From: Hydrangea macrophylla | Lineage: Eukaryota; Streptophyta; Magnoliopsida; Cornales; Hydrangeaceae | Direction: 5' to 3' | NCBI GenBank assembly: GCA_033977485.1 | Contig: CM066988.1 | Coordinates: 2,425,501-2,489,500 of the forward strand | DNA: 64,000 nt | Shown: positions 11,323 through 23,318 of the stretch, piece after piece | Layout: every line of letters starts with the position of its first letter | Numbering within the stretch: position 1 is the first letter of the stretch | Notes under the pieces: model-generated | Database searches by the model: none | What the model saw: the letters and a program-made list of their open reading frames with translations, nothing else | What the model was told of the DNA's origin: nothing | Position numbers and translations under genes: made by a program

Positions 11323-11490
11323 GACTTTATGTGTATGACGTATTTATTTAGTGAAGAGAGTGAGAGAGGAGAGAGAGATGTAATTGTAAAAATGGTAATA
11401 GTGGTGGGGCCTCCTTGTGGTGCGTGCAAATCCCTGTTTGTGGATGTGTTGCTCACGTCCAACAAGAAGTACACACATATATGAATATTT
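11323..11490. repeat. Direct duplication, copy 1
   Basis: Runs from ACTTTATGTGTATGACG to ACACACATATATGAATATT and contains a GA-rich stretch, a GGTAATAGTGGTGG segment and GTGTTGCTCACGTCCAACAA. The matching copy is at 11918-12099. The MITE at 11505-11772 and the hairpin at 11790-11830 lie between the copies. Confidence 0.7.
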
Positions 11491-11504
11491 ACATGGGTAA
11501 TATT

Positions 11505-11772
11505 TGGGGTACAAATACTAATTAATACTAAAAATTAAGTGCTGAATTTTAAGTACTGAAAATTTTAAGCGATTGAATTTGTAGTACTAAAAACATTTTT
11601 TCAACTACTGAAATAGACTAAATTCAGTTATTATTTTCAGTAGAAATTTTTCACTTAAAGGTTTCAGTGATTTTGGCTATTTTTTCAATTAAGTGATACG
11701 TTACCAAACGCACTGGAAAAAAAAATAAGTATTGAAAGTTTTCACCACTTAATTGGATTATCAAACACACTC
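11505..11772. mobile_element. GTGCGTTTGATAA-family MITE, diverged copy
   Basis: It shares with 10152-10665 the words TTCAGTTATTATTTTCAGTA, TTTTTCACTTAAAG and the closing TTATCAAACACACTCC. The left end is less clear (GGGGTACAAATACT). It sits between the two arms of a direct duplication. Confidence 0.55.
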
Positions 11773-11789
11773 CATCTCTCTCCTCGATA

Positions 11790-11830
11790 GCACTATGGGG
11801 TCAACTAAAATTATTTAGACCCCATAGTGC
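11790..11830. repeat. Hairpin with perfect 13-bp arms
   Basis: GCACTATGGGGTC (11790-11802) is exactly complementary to GACCCCATAGTGC (11818-11830) with a 15-nt AT-rich loop. Outside the arms ATCTCTCTCCT and AGGAGAGAGAT extend the pairing imperfectly to about 30 bp. It may be a terminal or internal fold of a MITE; no mature small RNA can be claimed. Confidence 0.7.
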
Positions 11831-11917
11831 CACCCAGGAGAGAGATAGAATGTATTTATAAGTGTTTGTGTAAAGTATTCGTGCCTCTAACATTGTTGTA
11901 TTTACATAAGTGCTACT

Positions 11918-11946
11918 ACTTTATGTGTATGACATATTCATTTAGC

Positions 11947-11998
<52 letters not shown>

Positions 11999-12099
11999 AT
12001 GGAATGGTAATAATGGTAACGGTGGTGGGCTCTTGTGGTGCGTGGTTTATGGTTGTGTTGCTCACGTCCAACAATAGGTACACACATATATGAATATTA
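11918..12099. repeat. Direct duplication, copy 2
   Basis: Second copy of the segment at 11323-11490, carrying a longer GA microsatellite (about 11947-11988) and ending ACACACATATATGAATATT. Confidence 0.7.
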
Positions 12100-12231
12100 T
12101 ATTTTGCTAACATGTGACTTAGTTCTAAAGTCGTTTTTTCGACAAACGACTCTAACCCAAAGTCGTTTTTTTTCCTTTCTAAACACGACTTTTACCTAGT
12201 CGTTCTTAGTAATAACAACTTTAGAGTCGTG

Positions 12232-14586
12232 TGTAATATCATGTATTTTCAATAATTATTTATACAAAGAGATTCTATATATTTCCCTTGACCAAACTTG
12301 AAATCTTACTTTTCAATCGATCGAACCTCTTTTGAGTGATCGAGCATTTCAAAGTTTAAGCGATCGAACCTTGTTCAATCGATCGAAACCCTATCGACAT
12401 AAATTTATGACGTGGTCCCCACTTCAATTGATCAAACCCCGTTTTAATCGATCAAAAATAGCCGATCTGTTTTTGATCGATCGAACAAGTCTCAATAGAT
12501 CAAACTTGTAATCATCAGGATTCCAGGTTTCACGCAAACATTGCCAACTGCTCCCCTACCCTCTATATATACCTTGTGCTCGTGTGTTGTGTGTGGTTAC
12601 TGAACTTGAGAGAGCTAGAGAGAGAGTGTGTGTTTATAAGATATATACACACACATATATCATATATACATACATACATTTATATCTATATACATATTTT
12701 GTTTAAGAGAGATAGAGATAGACAAACGAGGAGAAGAAGAAAGAAGAAGGAGACAAATAGAGAGAGAGAGAGAGAGATACAGAGGCAGAGAAGAGAGAGA
12801 AGGGGGACGAGCCATTAAAGCTCAAAGTTGGAACTCGAGCCAAACACACCCTTACAACGTTCGGTGAGTTCTAAACTCACTTGGTACCTGTTATATGATG
12901 TTTTACGAGTTTTTGACGCGAATAAATAGATCCTAATATGCCTTAACACCTCTGGACGTTCACTGTTTAGATCCTCTAAAGAAGACGACTCTCAAGTAAT
13001 TAAATGGAGTTCAATCGATCGACGGTTCAATCGATCGAACATAATTTTTCTCAATCGATTGAAATGGTTTCAATCGATCAAACTTTCACAACATGGATTT
13101 GTTTCTTTGGTTTCTTTTCAAGGGTTCAATTATTCAATTCTCCATTCGAAGTATTATTATACGATTATGGGTTAATCAGGGATAATGTGGCAATAAATAT
13201 GATTAAGAATAATAGATTAACGTGATGACGTTAGATACTATGCGGTTAATGTATGAGTTCGGTATCCATTCATTTTAATCAGAGTAGTCAAGCCACAAAG
13301 GGGGCTGTCATGTAATCATTAGTAGTACAAACGTACTGCTTGATCATAAGTATGCGGTGGACAGGCTTATGTGTCCATGACATGCGGTAAACCTTGATCA
13401 TAAGGACGCGGTAGATAAACTTATATGTCTATGACTTGCAGTGATATAATATCTATGACATGCAGTAAACCTTGATCATAAGTACGCGGTAGATAAACTT
13501 ATATGTCTATGACTTGCGGTGATATAATATCTATGACATGCGGTAAACCTTGATCATAAGTACGCGGTAGATAGACATATGTGTCTATGACTTGTGGTGA
13601 ACCTTGATCATAAGTACGCGGTAGATCTGGCGATAGGTCGTGGCAATAGAATTGATGTGTCGATGCTTGAAGCGTTAAATCACTGACATGCGGTGGACTG
13701 TGCATATGTTCTTAAAAGCGGGGGATGGACTGAAGTATTATCTATGACTTGCGGTGATATTGGTTGATCATAACTACGCAGTAGACAGACGAATGTGTCT
13801 ATGATATGCAGTGAACCTTGATCACTGGTGGACGCGGTAGATGACCTCTACGACTTGCGGTGTTATGCGGTAGAAGGTATCTATGACTTGCGGTGATGCG
13901 GTAGGCAGAGCATTGGTATATCCAGGAGTTTTACAACCAAGTCTGTTTCCAGATTCAGTATGTGCTGAGTTTGTTATTAACAAGACAATAAGGGTTGAGT
14001 AATGACTTAGGGATAATAAAGAGAAAGATAATATAGTAACACTATATCTTAGACACTTTAATAACTTGTTATATGTTATATCATTGATACCATGTGAGTT
14101 TCTATTCACTCAGCTCTTAGTAAGCTGACGGTCATTATTGCCTGGACATTGTCCGTCCAGATTACCCTGTCCCTTTTGATGCAGATAATGGAACTTACGA
14201 CGATAGCTTCTACCCGGAAGGGGATTATGCAGAGGGTGGCCCTACTCATGACGATTATGTCGGGGAAGATTTCTATGTTGATGACTACCCTTACACCAGC
14301 TAGAGATGAAGAAGTCATATCTAGTTTATATTTTTGTTATTGCTGTAACAGGTACTTGGGCATATGTTGTCTCCTAACCTGTTAGGTTCCTGAGGACCAC
14401 TCTGATGTTTGTAATAGAATCGATACAAATGTTATTATATTCAGTTTGATTTATTTGTGTTGTTCCTGTTTGTTAGTTGGACTAGTTCTATGTGGTGTGG
14501 ATAATTAGTGACATTCACCCGTCATTCCCTATGGACCCACAAAAGAAATTTATTTTTATCTATTTTTGCTACTTCGGGGCGTGACA
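12232..14586 (+). repeat. 5' LTR of the decayed chromovirus
   Basis: 2355 bp, starting TGTAATATC and ending GGGGCGTGACA. U3 holds a cluster of CAATCGATCGAAC-like palindromes (about 12316-12505), then a probable TATA box CTCTATATATACC (12561-12573), CA/TA and GA microsatellites, a second small palindrome cluster (13011-13085) and a minisatellite (13330-13920). The 3' LTR matches it closely apart from the nested insertion. Confidence 0.92.
13330..13920. repeat. Minisatellite inside the chromovirus LTR
   Basis: Degenerate tandem units of about 54-55 or 77-78 bp. The core is CTTGATCATAAGTACGCGGT followed by AGATAAACTTATATGTCTATGACTTGCGG-like sequence. Unit starts fall near 13340, 13394, 13472, 13549 and 13604. 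The longer units carry an extra ATATAATATCTATGACATGC segment. The same array is in the 3' LTR at about 28396-28920 with slightly different unit order. Confidence 0.8.
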
Positions 14587-14600
14587 GGATTTTTTTTTTT

Positions 14601-14614
14601 TGGTATCCGAGCCC
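14601..14614 (+). promoter_or_regulatory. Primer binding site of the chromovirus
   Basis: TGGTATCCGAGCCC resembles the TGGTATCAGAGCC site complementary to the 3' end of initiator tRNA-Met, used by many plant LTR elements. It lies 14 nt from the LTR end instead of 0-5, because a T12 run has expanded between them. Confidence 0.75.
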
Positions 14615-14745
14615 TACGTTGTGATACTTTCATTCATTAACGATTCCACACCATCTGGTCCTAGCATTTAAGATCCCTAGGATGAGATATGAGTTTAAGA
14701 TAAGTTCGTCTTCGTGACGATAAATAGTTTTCTTTGTAGGTTAGC

Positions 14746-15760
14746 ATGGATCCGAATTTCCACCTGTTCGTAGATGACTTTTTTGGCGGACATGTTATTC
14801 ATGGCGACACAGTGGAGCCAACCATACTGGAGATATATCTTAGCCATATTCGCCAGACAGCTAGTCGATACTTAAAGGAGAGGATGTGGACTTTTCTCTA
14901 TGTTGTGGGCACGACACACCCGACAGAGATATGTATGGATGTGTATCATTACATTATAACCCGAGCAGCCATATATAGGAGATGAATAGATTGATTCAGA
15001 GTAAGCCAGAGGCAGACGAGATTGAGTTGCGAGCGATTTTAGCCGGGCCTGTCCCACTAGAGCCTCCAGCTGTACCAGCACCTGTAGCCCTACCATCACT
15101 GGTACCCGTTGTACTAGGTCTAGAGCCTAAGCTGATTTAGGGTGAGAAGGACCTAGAGCTAGAGGATGAGCATCCTGACGAGGATATTGATGGGGATATG
15201 GATGATGAGGACCCAGCAGAGGAGGAGACTGCAGATGATGACGATGATGACGAGTCGGAGGATGACCCAGAGGAGCTGGAGTATGTTCTTGATGAGGAGC
15301 TAGAGCCAGAGGACTATGAGGGCGTTGAGGCAAATATAGTGGTTAGAGAGGATGACGTAGTAGTAGAGGGAGACGTGATCATGGAGGTAGTAGAGGAGGA
15401 TGTTCCTGACGAGGAGGCGGTACCTATTATGCTTCAGTTACCAGCCGGACCTATAATGTATATGGCATCCATTGCTAATATAGTAGTACATGGATAGCTG
15501 AGACGGTCGCTCAGCTAGTTGGATTTGTTATAGGAAAGACTGCATTAGTAGGGGCCTTGGACAGAGCTGATGGATTTGCTACTGTGGCTGTCGACGTTGC
15601 TAATCAGGCAATGATGGCAGAGGACATAGTTGAGGATTGGGATATCAGAGTGGTAGTCAGAGATCTTATCGCACCAGTTGAGGACGTTTTCCTTGAGGAA
15701 ATGGATATCATTTCGGAGGATGAGGCACCACCAGCAAGATCAAACGCTCACAATATTTGA
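14746..15760 (+). pseudogene. Upstream acidic reading frame of the chromovirus (broken)
   Basis: Between the primer binding site and gag there is a protein-like stretch read in three frames. It starts MDPNFHLFVDDFFGGHV at 14746, continues from about 14999 (EMNRLIQSKPEADEIELRA), passes a TAG at 15138, and enters a highly acidic segment, 15198-15497 (DDDDDDESEDDPEELEYVLD). A last piece is 15557-15760. At least two frameshifts and one stop break it. It is not a known Gag domain and I do not recognise it. It could be an extra reading frame of this lineage or a captured host fragment. Confidence 0.5.
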
Positions 15761-16139
15761 GTCAGGATCTACAGGGTTTAGTTTTGTTAGTTTTATCAGG
15801 ACATGTTGTCCACATGATTTCTAAGAGCTTAAGAGATAGCTATTTGACATAGCTTTGTATATGTATTACCAGTAGTAGTAGTATTGTAAATAGCTGACGT
15901 TAGTACTATTGTGGCCTATGTCCTATGTGGTACACAGTTTGACTAGTGTGTACTATGCGGTACATCTTTTGATATATATATATATGAGTAGTACTTTTGA
16001 TATTGATGGCATGTTGGAGTGTTATGTGCTGATTAGTAAAAATATTAGTTCTTACTGTTATCGATTTATCTGGATTTCATTTCTCTGAGAAGACTTTCAG
16101 CAAATCAATAGGTCTCTTGTAAGTACGCATCCCTTATAC

Positions 16140-17335
16140 ATGATGGTAGGACCCTTGAAAAACCATCAAGTGCGAGTTGGAGCACCTATTCTAAAGGGAA
16201 TGGACCCATCCGGAGTTTTTGAAGCTTTTATGCAGAGAATGGAACATGTATGTGACACCTACAACTATGCTACCAATCAACGACCTGTCAAACCCCCAAT
16301 TGCACCATTTCAGCAGAGACAAATCGGAGACAAACTACTAGTACATTTTCATGGACTCTGTCCTGAAAAGTTCGATGGGTTAGCAGAACCATGGAAAGCC
16401 GAGCAATGGATAAGAGAATTGGAGTTAATCTTTGAAGCGTTAGAATGTAGTGAATAGGAGAAGCACCATCTTGCTATGGTCTAGCTCACCTATGCCACCG
16501 CAGATTGGTGGGAAGCTGAACGAGCCACTATTTGGATGAACGTTGCAAGAGTGATGCCTTGGGAAACATTCAAGGGAAGATTTCTAGAGAAATACTTACC
16601 GGAAGATGAAGATGATCAATAGGAGAAGACTTATATGAGCCTAGTTCAAGGAGATTGGATGGTGAGAGAGTATACCACCTAGTTTGAGCAATTGTCTCGA
16701 TGCACTCAGCATATGATTGATACACCACAGAAGAAGATTAAGTGGTTCCATCAAGGACTAAACTCTCACCTTCGTCATATGATGATTGGGAACTTGAACC
16801 AGAGTTTTGAAGGGCTGGTTAGACTTGCTATCAGTCTGGAAAAAGACGCCTATCTAATACAGCGATAATAGATGAATCTACCTCAGACGTCGAGAAGTTT
16901 TCAGCAATAGAGAAATTTCCAAAAACTGCCGCCGAGGAATATTCAAGGGTAGAGACCTCAGGGTGACTTTCAAGGTAGAAAGAGAACCTGGGATGGAACT
17001 AGGAAGCCTCAGTCAAACTATCCTCAACCTCAGCAATACCAGTAGCAAGGACTGCAACCTCGGGCACTTCTTACTTCCCCAACACCGAGTGACGGAGGAT
17101 GTTACAACTGTGGAAAGCTGGGGCACATTGCGAGAATTGCACTATTCCCAAGACCCACCGCCGTAGCGATCAATTCTGCTGCAACTGCAATCAGCCTGGT
17201 CACTTGAGCATAGATTATCATGCATCACTAGGAGGATACTATGGGGCACCGGTTCAAGGAATTCAGGGACCCCCAGATCAAACTAGAATGAATGCAATAA
17301 TCCCAGGAGAAATAGGCTTTAATGCTGATGAGTAG
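16140..17335 (+). pseudogene. Gag of the decayed chromovirus
   Basis: The first 105 codons (16140-16457) are open and include FHGLCPEKFDGLAEPWKAEQ and WIRELELIFEALEC, typical of the retrotrans_gag core. The reading continues past in-frame TAGs (for example at 16455, after LECSE) through TYATADWWEAE, WETFKGRFLEKYLP and an FHQGLNSHLRHMM segment. CCHC-like knuckles appear near 17100 and 17177 (CNCNQPGHLSID), the second missing its last Cys. The protein would have formed the virus-like particle; it cannot be made now. Several stops stand where glutamine is expected (TAG for CAG). Confidence 0.85.
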
Positions 17336-17341
17336 CAACAT

Positions 17342-20300
17342 TTGGAAGGTACGCTTGTACTTTTTTATAGTCCAGTTAAAGCTTTATTCAATACTGGAGC
17401 TGCACGTTTATTTATCATTGTTAAAAATGTGCGTCAGTTGGGTTTAGAACCCCAAACACTCGAGCCGACACTTAATGTTGTATCACCGTTGGGAGTGGCT
17501 ATTAAGATGGATAAAGTGTATAAAGATTGCCCATTGACCTTGGGAGATAGGAATCTTCCAAGAGACTTAGTGGTCCTGTCGATGTCAGAGTTCAACATTA
17601 TCCTACGGATGGATTGGTTGACTAAGTATGGGGCCAATTTGGACTGCCCTACTAGGATGATTGTATTTTCAATACCAGGATAACCAACGATCAAATTTCA
17701 GTGTCAGTCAACGAGCGATATGTTTTTGACAAGTGCTTTAGCTACGATTGGTAGTAATAGTACGAAACTCACGATGGATTAGATTCCTACCATATAAGAT
17801 TTCAAGGATGTATTTCAGGATATTAAGGGACTTCCACCAAAAAGAGAAATAGACTTCTGCATGGAATTAGGACCTGGTACATTGTTGATATCTAAAACTC
17901 CATACAGGATGGCACGAACTGAGATGTTGGAACTAAAGAAGCAAGTTCAGGAACTTGAAGATTTGGGATTTATGCATCAGAGCACGTCACCTTGGGGAGC
18001 ACCAGTTCTATCGGTGAAGAAGAAGGACAGAATACTTCGACTCTGCATAGACTATAGGGAGTTTAACAAGGTTACAATCAAGAATAGATATCCACTACCT
18101 CGGATAGATGATCTGTTCGAGCAATTACAAGGATTAAGGATCTTTCCAAGACGATTTGCGTTCGGGATATCATTAACTATTAGTTCGGCCGGAGAATGTA
18201 ACAAAGACTACGTTCAGGATAAGATACGGGCATTATGAGTTCCTAGTTATGCCTTTTGGACTGACGAATGTGCCAGCAATATTCATGGACTTGATGAATA
18301 GAGTATTCAGACCATATCTGGATAAATTCATTATAGTATTCTGTCACGACCCATCCCGCTATGTGCGGAAATAGGACACGTGGCACACTGCCAAGGTTTA
18401 TCCAATTCCTTTAAAGTAAAATAGCAAGGGAAAAAATAATAAAAATAATTAAAAACCCTTAAAATCAGAGTTATAAAAAAAAGTTTGGTGCGTTGGAAAT
18501 GTTTAAAGAGAACATCCTGATTTAAAATAGTAATCCAGTCGACTGAACAGGCGTCCGGTCGATTGGAAATGCTAGATATAGAGACCCCAAAATCTCAGGC
18601 CCCAATCCAGTCGACTGTGTCGGGAACTCAGTCGATTGTGGCTTTAAAAATTCGGTCGAATGACATCACCCAGTCGACTGTTTCTTTCGTAAAAACAAAA
18701 TCAACATTTCACCTAATACTCCAGTCGATTGCGTCAAAGGACCAGTCGACTGTTTTTCTAATATAATAGAGCAGTGAATAATTTCAAACAGTCTTTCAAT
18801 GGACTGATCTAGGGCCAGTCGACTATTTCACCCCAACTTGCTAACATTGTACAGAACTCCAACTACGGATCTCCGATTCTAAATCTAACACATTCACAAC
18901 TATAAGTTAACGATTCAAAATACAAATACAGAGGTCTTACTACTGATTACAATACTCCAAATCCATACTAAGATCCACTTACAATGCATTACAAATTCCT
19001 AAATTCTTATTACAAGTTGAAATAAAACAAAAGTAGGAACAAGATGTGATTCCCCGGCATTCCTCGACCTCATTCCTCATGCTTTTTCTTTCCTTGCTTC
19101 TTATCACCTACAATGGAGTAAAGCTCTATTGCTCAGCTATATGTTGAGTGCACAATTATAAATATATGCTTATATATAATCCATGCTTAAAACGTCAAAA
19201 CACATCAAAATAGTCTCATGGGTGAGTGGTACGCATTCATCCGATAAATGAAACCGATGTCGTGGAAAGCACACCTGTTCCACGCACCCTGTACACTAGT
19301 TTGACCTTTCTCCATACCAGGTACCATGTTTTGGTTGGGCTTTCCTCCATACCAGACACCACACAATCAATGTTACAATCCTCAAACTTTGAGGAGCTTA
19401 TTACCGGATGAAATTGCACTAAACTCCCTTTTGACCCAAGTAGACACATAGCAGGCTCACATAAATAGTTATACATGCTTTTCTAACATTTTCGTCAAGC
19501 ATCTTAAACGTCTACTTTATTATTTCACGAGTGAAAACTAAAAATTATAAAAGTTTTTCGACTAAGTTCCGTTTGGGTCCAAAATAAGGATCCAAAACTA
19601 ATCTCCATGGAATTTCTATACCACCTACCTTTAAAGCAACATAACACTCACATTCTCACCACAGTATTTAAAATAATCTACAACGAGGTCAAAACTACCA
19701 GAAATTACTCTACACAGATAAAGTTACTATTCATAAAAATACTAGATATCTTAATTAACATTTAAATCACATAAATGTCATTTAACCATGCCAAATGCAT
19801 CATGAATTACCAGGTTCTTGTGTCTCCACTGACACTTCACCATTGACTCACAGTCAACTCCAATTCAATTATTAATTAACATTAATAATTCCACATGATT
19901 CTACATATGTTTATAAAATGAAATGCAAATTCCGGAATGGGTGTGACATATTCATCAACGACATCCTGATTTACTCGAAAACAGAAGAGGATCATAAGGA
20001 GCACTTACAGATTACTTTAAAGACACTCAGAGTAGTAAGTTGTATGCAAAGTTTAGCAAGTGTGAATTTTGGCTACAGGAGGTCAAAATCTTGGGATATT
20101 TATACCTCAGTACGGTATCTCTGTGGACTCATCTAAGATTGATGCAGTCTTAAGCTGGAACAGACCAACCAATGCTACAGAGGTTAGGAGTTTTCTTATT
20201 CTAGCAGGATATTGTCAGAGATTTGTAGAAGGATTTTCCAAGATAGCAGGGCCATTGACGAACTTGACAAGGAAGGAGATGAAGTATGAATAGACAGACA

Positions 20301-22285
20301 AGCATGAAGGTGTATTTCAGGAGTTAAAGGAAAGATTGACTTCTGTACTAGTACTTACAATACCTAAGAGTGGATAAAGGTATGTAATTTATAGTGATGC
20401 ATCACAGCAAGGACTTGGTTATATACTTATGTAAGATGGGAATGTCATTGCATATGGATCTAGATAGTTGAAGGTACATGAGAAGAATTATCCTACGCAT
20501 GATTGGAATTGGTAGCAATAGTGTTTGCATTAAAGATTTGGAGACACTATCTCTATGGAGAAAAGTTTGACCTGTTTTTCGATCATAAGAGCTTGAAGTA
20601 TTTGTTCTCTCAGAAGGAGTTGAACAGGCGACAACGAAGATGGATGGAGTTGCTCAAGGACTTTGACTTTTCATTGCAATACCATCCAGGTAAAGCAAAA
20701 GTCATAGCAGACGCTTTGAGTCGTAAACCTCGACTAGTGATCACTGCATTACTAATTCGAGAATGGAAAGTATTGGAAGTTTTAGCTGAATTCGATCTTC
20801 AGCCAGTGAAACCAATAGAAGGACCACATTTTGGATGTCTTATGGTACAACCAACTTTGTTCATCCGTATCATAGAAGCTCAAAAGACGATGGAAAATTT
20901 GAAGTTATAGTTTGCCAAGATGACAATAAAAGAACCAGATGTCTGGAGTATTGGTACAGACAGAGCCTTACGATGTAAAGGTAGACTTGTATACCTGACG
21001 AAGAAAATCTCTGAAAAAAAATATTGGATGAAGTACATAAGTCACGGATGACTATTCATCCTGGAGGTACGAAGATGTACAAGGACTTGAAGAGGAATTT
21101 CTGGTGGGAAGGAATGAAACAAGAAGTAGCTGAGTATGTATATCAATGTCTTACTTGTCAACAAGTAAAGGTAGAACATCAAAAATCACCTGGACTTCTA
21201 CAACCGTTACTAATTGCTCAATGAAAATGGGAACACGTAACTATGGATTTTGTGGTAGGATTGTCGAACTCACAGCAGAACCACAACGCTATTTGGGTAA
21301 TCATGGATTGACTTACGAAGACGACACATTTTATCGCCTATAGTATGATGTATGCAGTAGAACATTTGAGCCGAATGTATATCCAACACGTGGTACGGTT
21401 ACACGGTGTACCTTTTTCTATAATGTTAGATCGAGATTCGTACGTTGCTGTAAAATTTTGGAACAGTCTTCAGACAACAATGAGAAAAACATTGAACTTG
21501 AGTTTAGCTTTTCATTCGTAGACTGACAGGCAGACAGAATGAGTCAACCAAGTGATGAAGGACATGCTACGCGCTTGCGTTATAGATTTTGAGAGTTCTT
21601 GGGAGACACACTTGCCTTTGATCAAGTTCGTCTACAATGATAGTTACCATATACGAGTATAGGGATGGCACCGTTCAAAGCTTTGTACGGAAGACCTTGT
21701 CGATCACCGCTATTTTGGACCGAAGTCAGAGATACTCAACTTCTTAGGCTAGAAATGGTACGAGAAACCAGTGAGAAGATCTAGATTATACGTGAGAAGA
21801 TGAAGACAGCTCAGACGCGATACAAGAGTTATGCTGACAAGTGACGCAAAGATTTAGAATTCGCCGTTGGTGATCATGTGCTACTTAAAGTTTCAACTAT
21901 TCGAGCCATCGTTAGATTTGGTCAAAAAAGAGGCAAGTTATCACCATGATTTATTGGACCGTTCGAGATTCTAGAACGTGTGGGGAAGTTTGCTTATCGA
22001 CTTGCATTATCGCTGAAGATGTCGGGAGTGCATAATGTATTCCACATTAGTATGCTAAGAAAGTGTGCTCACAACCCAGTGCACGAGATCAACTTCGAAG
22101 ATATTGAAGTCAACAATAACGTTACATTTAATGAAGGACCGGTTTGCATTTTAGACTGTGGAATCAAGAAGTTCAGAAACAAGGAGATTCCATTAGTCAA
22201 GATCCAGTGGAAGCATCATGATGAAGGAGACGCTTCGTGGGAACTAGAGTCAGAGATGCAGGACAAGTTTTCGTTTTTGTTTTAG
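17342..22285 (+). pseudogene. Pol of the decayed chromovirus (PR-RT-RH-INT-chromodomain)
   Basis: In order: aspartic protease (17342-17683, with NTGAA in place of DTGAS); RT fingers and palm (17861-18341, [40 protein letters not shown]); RT resumes after the solo LTR at 19954 with the active-site stretch (INDILIYSKT for the usual IDDILVYS); RNase H (about 20370-20730, [20 protein letters not shown]); integrase H2C2 finger (21024-21224, CLTCQQVK); integrase core (about 21240-21700); C-terminal domain and chromodomain (21980-22285, VKIQWKHHDEGDASWE). There are about a dozen stops, nearly all explainable as C-to-T or G-to-A changes, plus frameshifts such as near 20500. The RT region is continuous at 17960-17975, where the younger chromovirus at 48107 has its 99-nt insertion. 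Confidence 0.9.
18342..19948. mobile_element. Solo LTR inserted in the RT active-site region
   Basis: 1607 bp bounded by TGTCACGACCC and GGGTGTGACA, with 5-bp duplication TATTC (18337-18341 and 19949-19953). It has no internal domain, so it is a solo LTR left by recombination between two LTRs. The insertion falls inside the codons just before the catalytic Asp pair of the host element's RT. It carries about ten CAGTCGACTG-like palindromes (18535-18830). The end sequences are nearly symmetrical, so orientation is not clear. Confidence 0.9.
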
Positions 22286-23318
22286 ACTTTGGTTTATTTT
22301 TGATTTTGAGGACAAAATCTTTTAATGAGGGATGGATGATGTAATATCCTGTATTTTCAATAATTATTTATACAAAGAGATTTTATATATTTCCCTTGAC
22401 CAAAGTTGAAATCTTACTTTCAATCGATCGAACCTCTTTCGAGCGATCGAGCATTTCAAAGTTCAAGCGATCGAACCTAGTTAAATCGATTGAAACTCTA
22501 CCGACATAAATTTATGATGTGGTCCCCACTTTAATCGATCAAACCCCGTTTCAATCGATCAAAACTGGCCGATCTATTTTCGACCGATCGAACAAGTCTC
22601 AATCGATTGAACTTGTAATCATCAGGATTCTAGGTTTCAAGCAAACATTACCACCTGCACCCCCACCCTCTATATATACCTTGTGCTCGTGTATTGTGTG
22701 TGGTTACTGAACTTAAGAGAGTTAGAGAGAGAGTGTGTGTTTATGAGATATATACATACACACACATATTATATATATACACATATACACTTATATCTAT
22801 ATATATTTTGTTTGAGAGGGAGAGAGATAAAAAAATGAGGAGAAGAAGAAAGAAGAAGAAGAAGACAGAAAGAGAGAGATATATATATATATAAAGGCAG
22901 AGAAGAGAAGGAGGAGGAGCCATTAAAGCTCAAAGTTGGAACTCGAGCTAAATGCGCCCTTACGACGTTCGGTGAGTTATAAACTCACTTGGTACCTGTT
23001 CTATGATGTTTTACGAGTTTTTAATGTGAATAAATAGATCCTAATACTCCCTAACACCTCTGGACATTCACTATTCAGAACCTCTAGAGAAGACGACTCT
23101 TGAGAGATTGAACAGAGTTCAATCGATCAAAGAGACTTCGATTGCTCGAACATTATTTTCTTAATCGATTAAAATGGTTTCAAACGATTGAACTTTACAG
23201 AACATGGATTTGTTACTTTGGTTTCTTAAATAAGGTTTTGATTATTCAATTCTCGATTCAAACTATTATTATACGATTATGGGTTAATCAGGGATAATGT
23301 GACAGCATAGATAAGTAT

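Larger units (their letters stand above)
10735..12231. mobile_element. Left half of a fold-back-like element
   Basis: The block GTTTCCACAAAAATAGCATT ... AATTATTAAACAAGAGTGT ... AACTTAAAGACAGTTC (about 10957-11026) recurs in inverted orientation at 29800-30000. Many copies of the self-complementary motif GTCGGTTTTAGTAAAACCGACT follow (11040-11290), again mirrored at 29590-29810. The two halves are separated by the Ty3/gypsy element at 12232-29579, whose TCGTG duplication marks the break. No transposase is visible. The left half also contains a MITE, a hairpin and a 170-bp direct duplication. Confidence 0.65.

Noticed and set aside
13330..13920. Regularly spaced repeats that might suggest a CRISPR array
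   Set aside because: Units are degenerate, lack distinct spacers, lie inside a plant LTR and are duplicated in the other LTR; this is a minisatellite.
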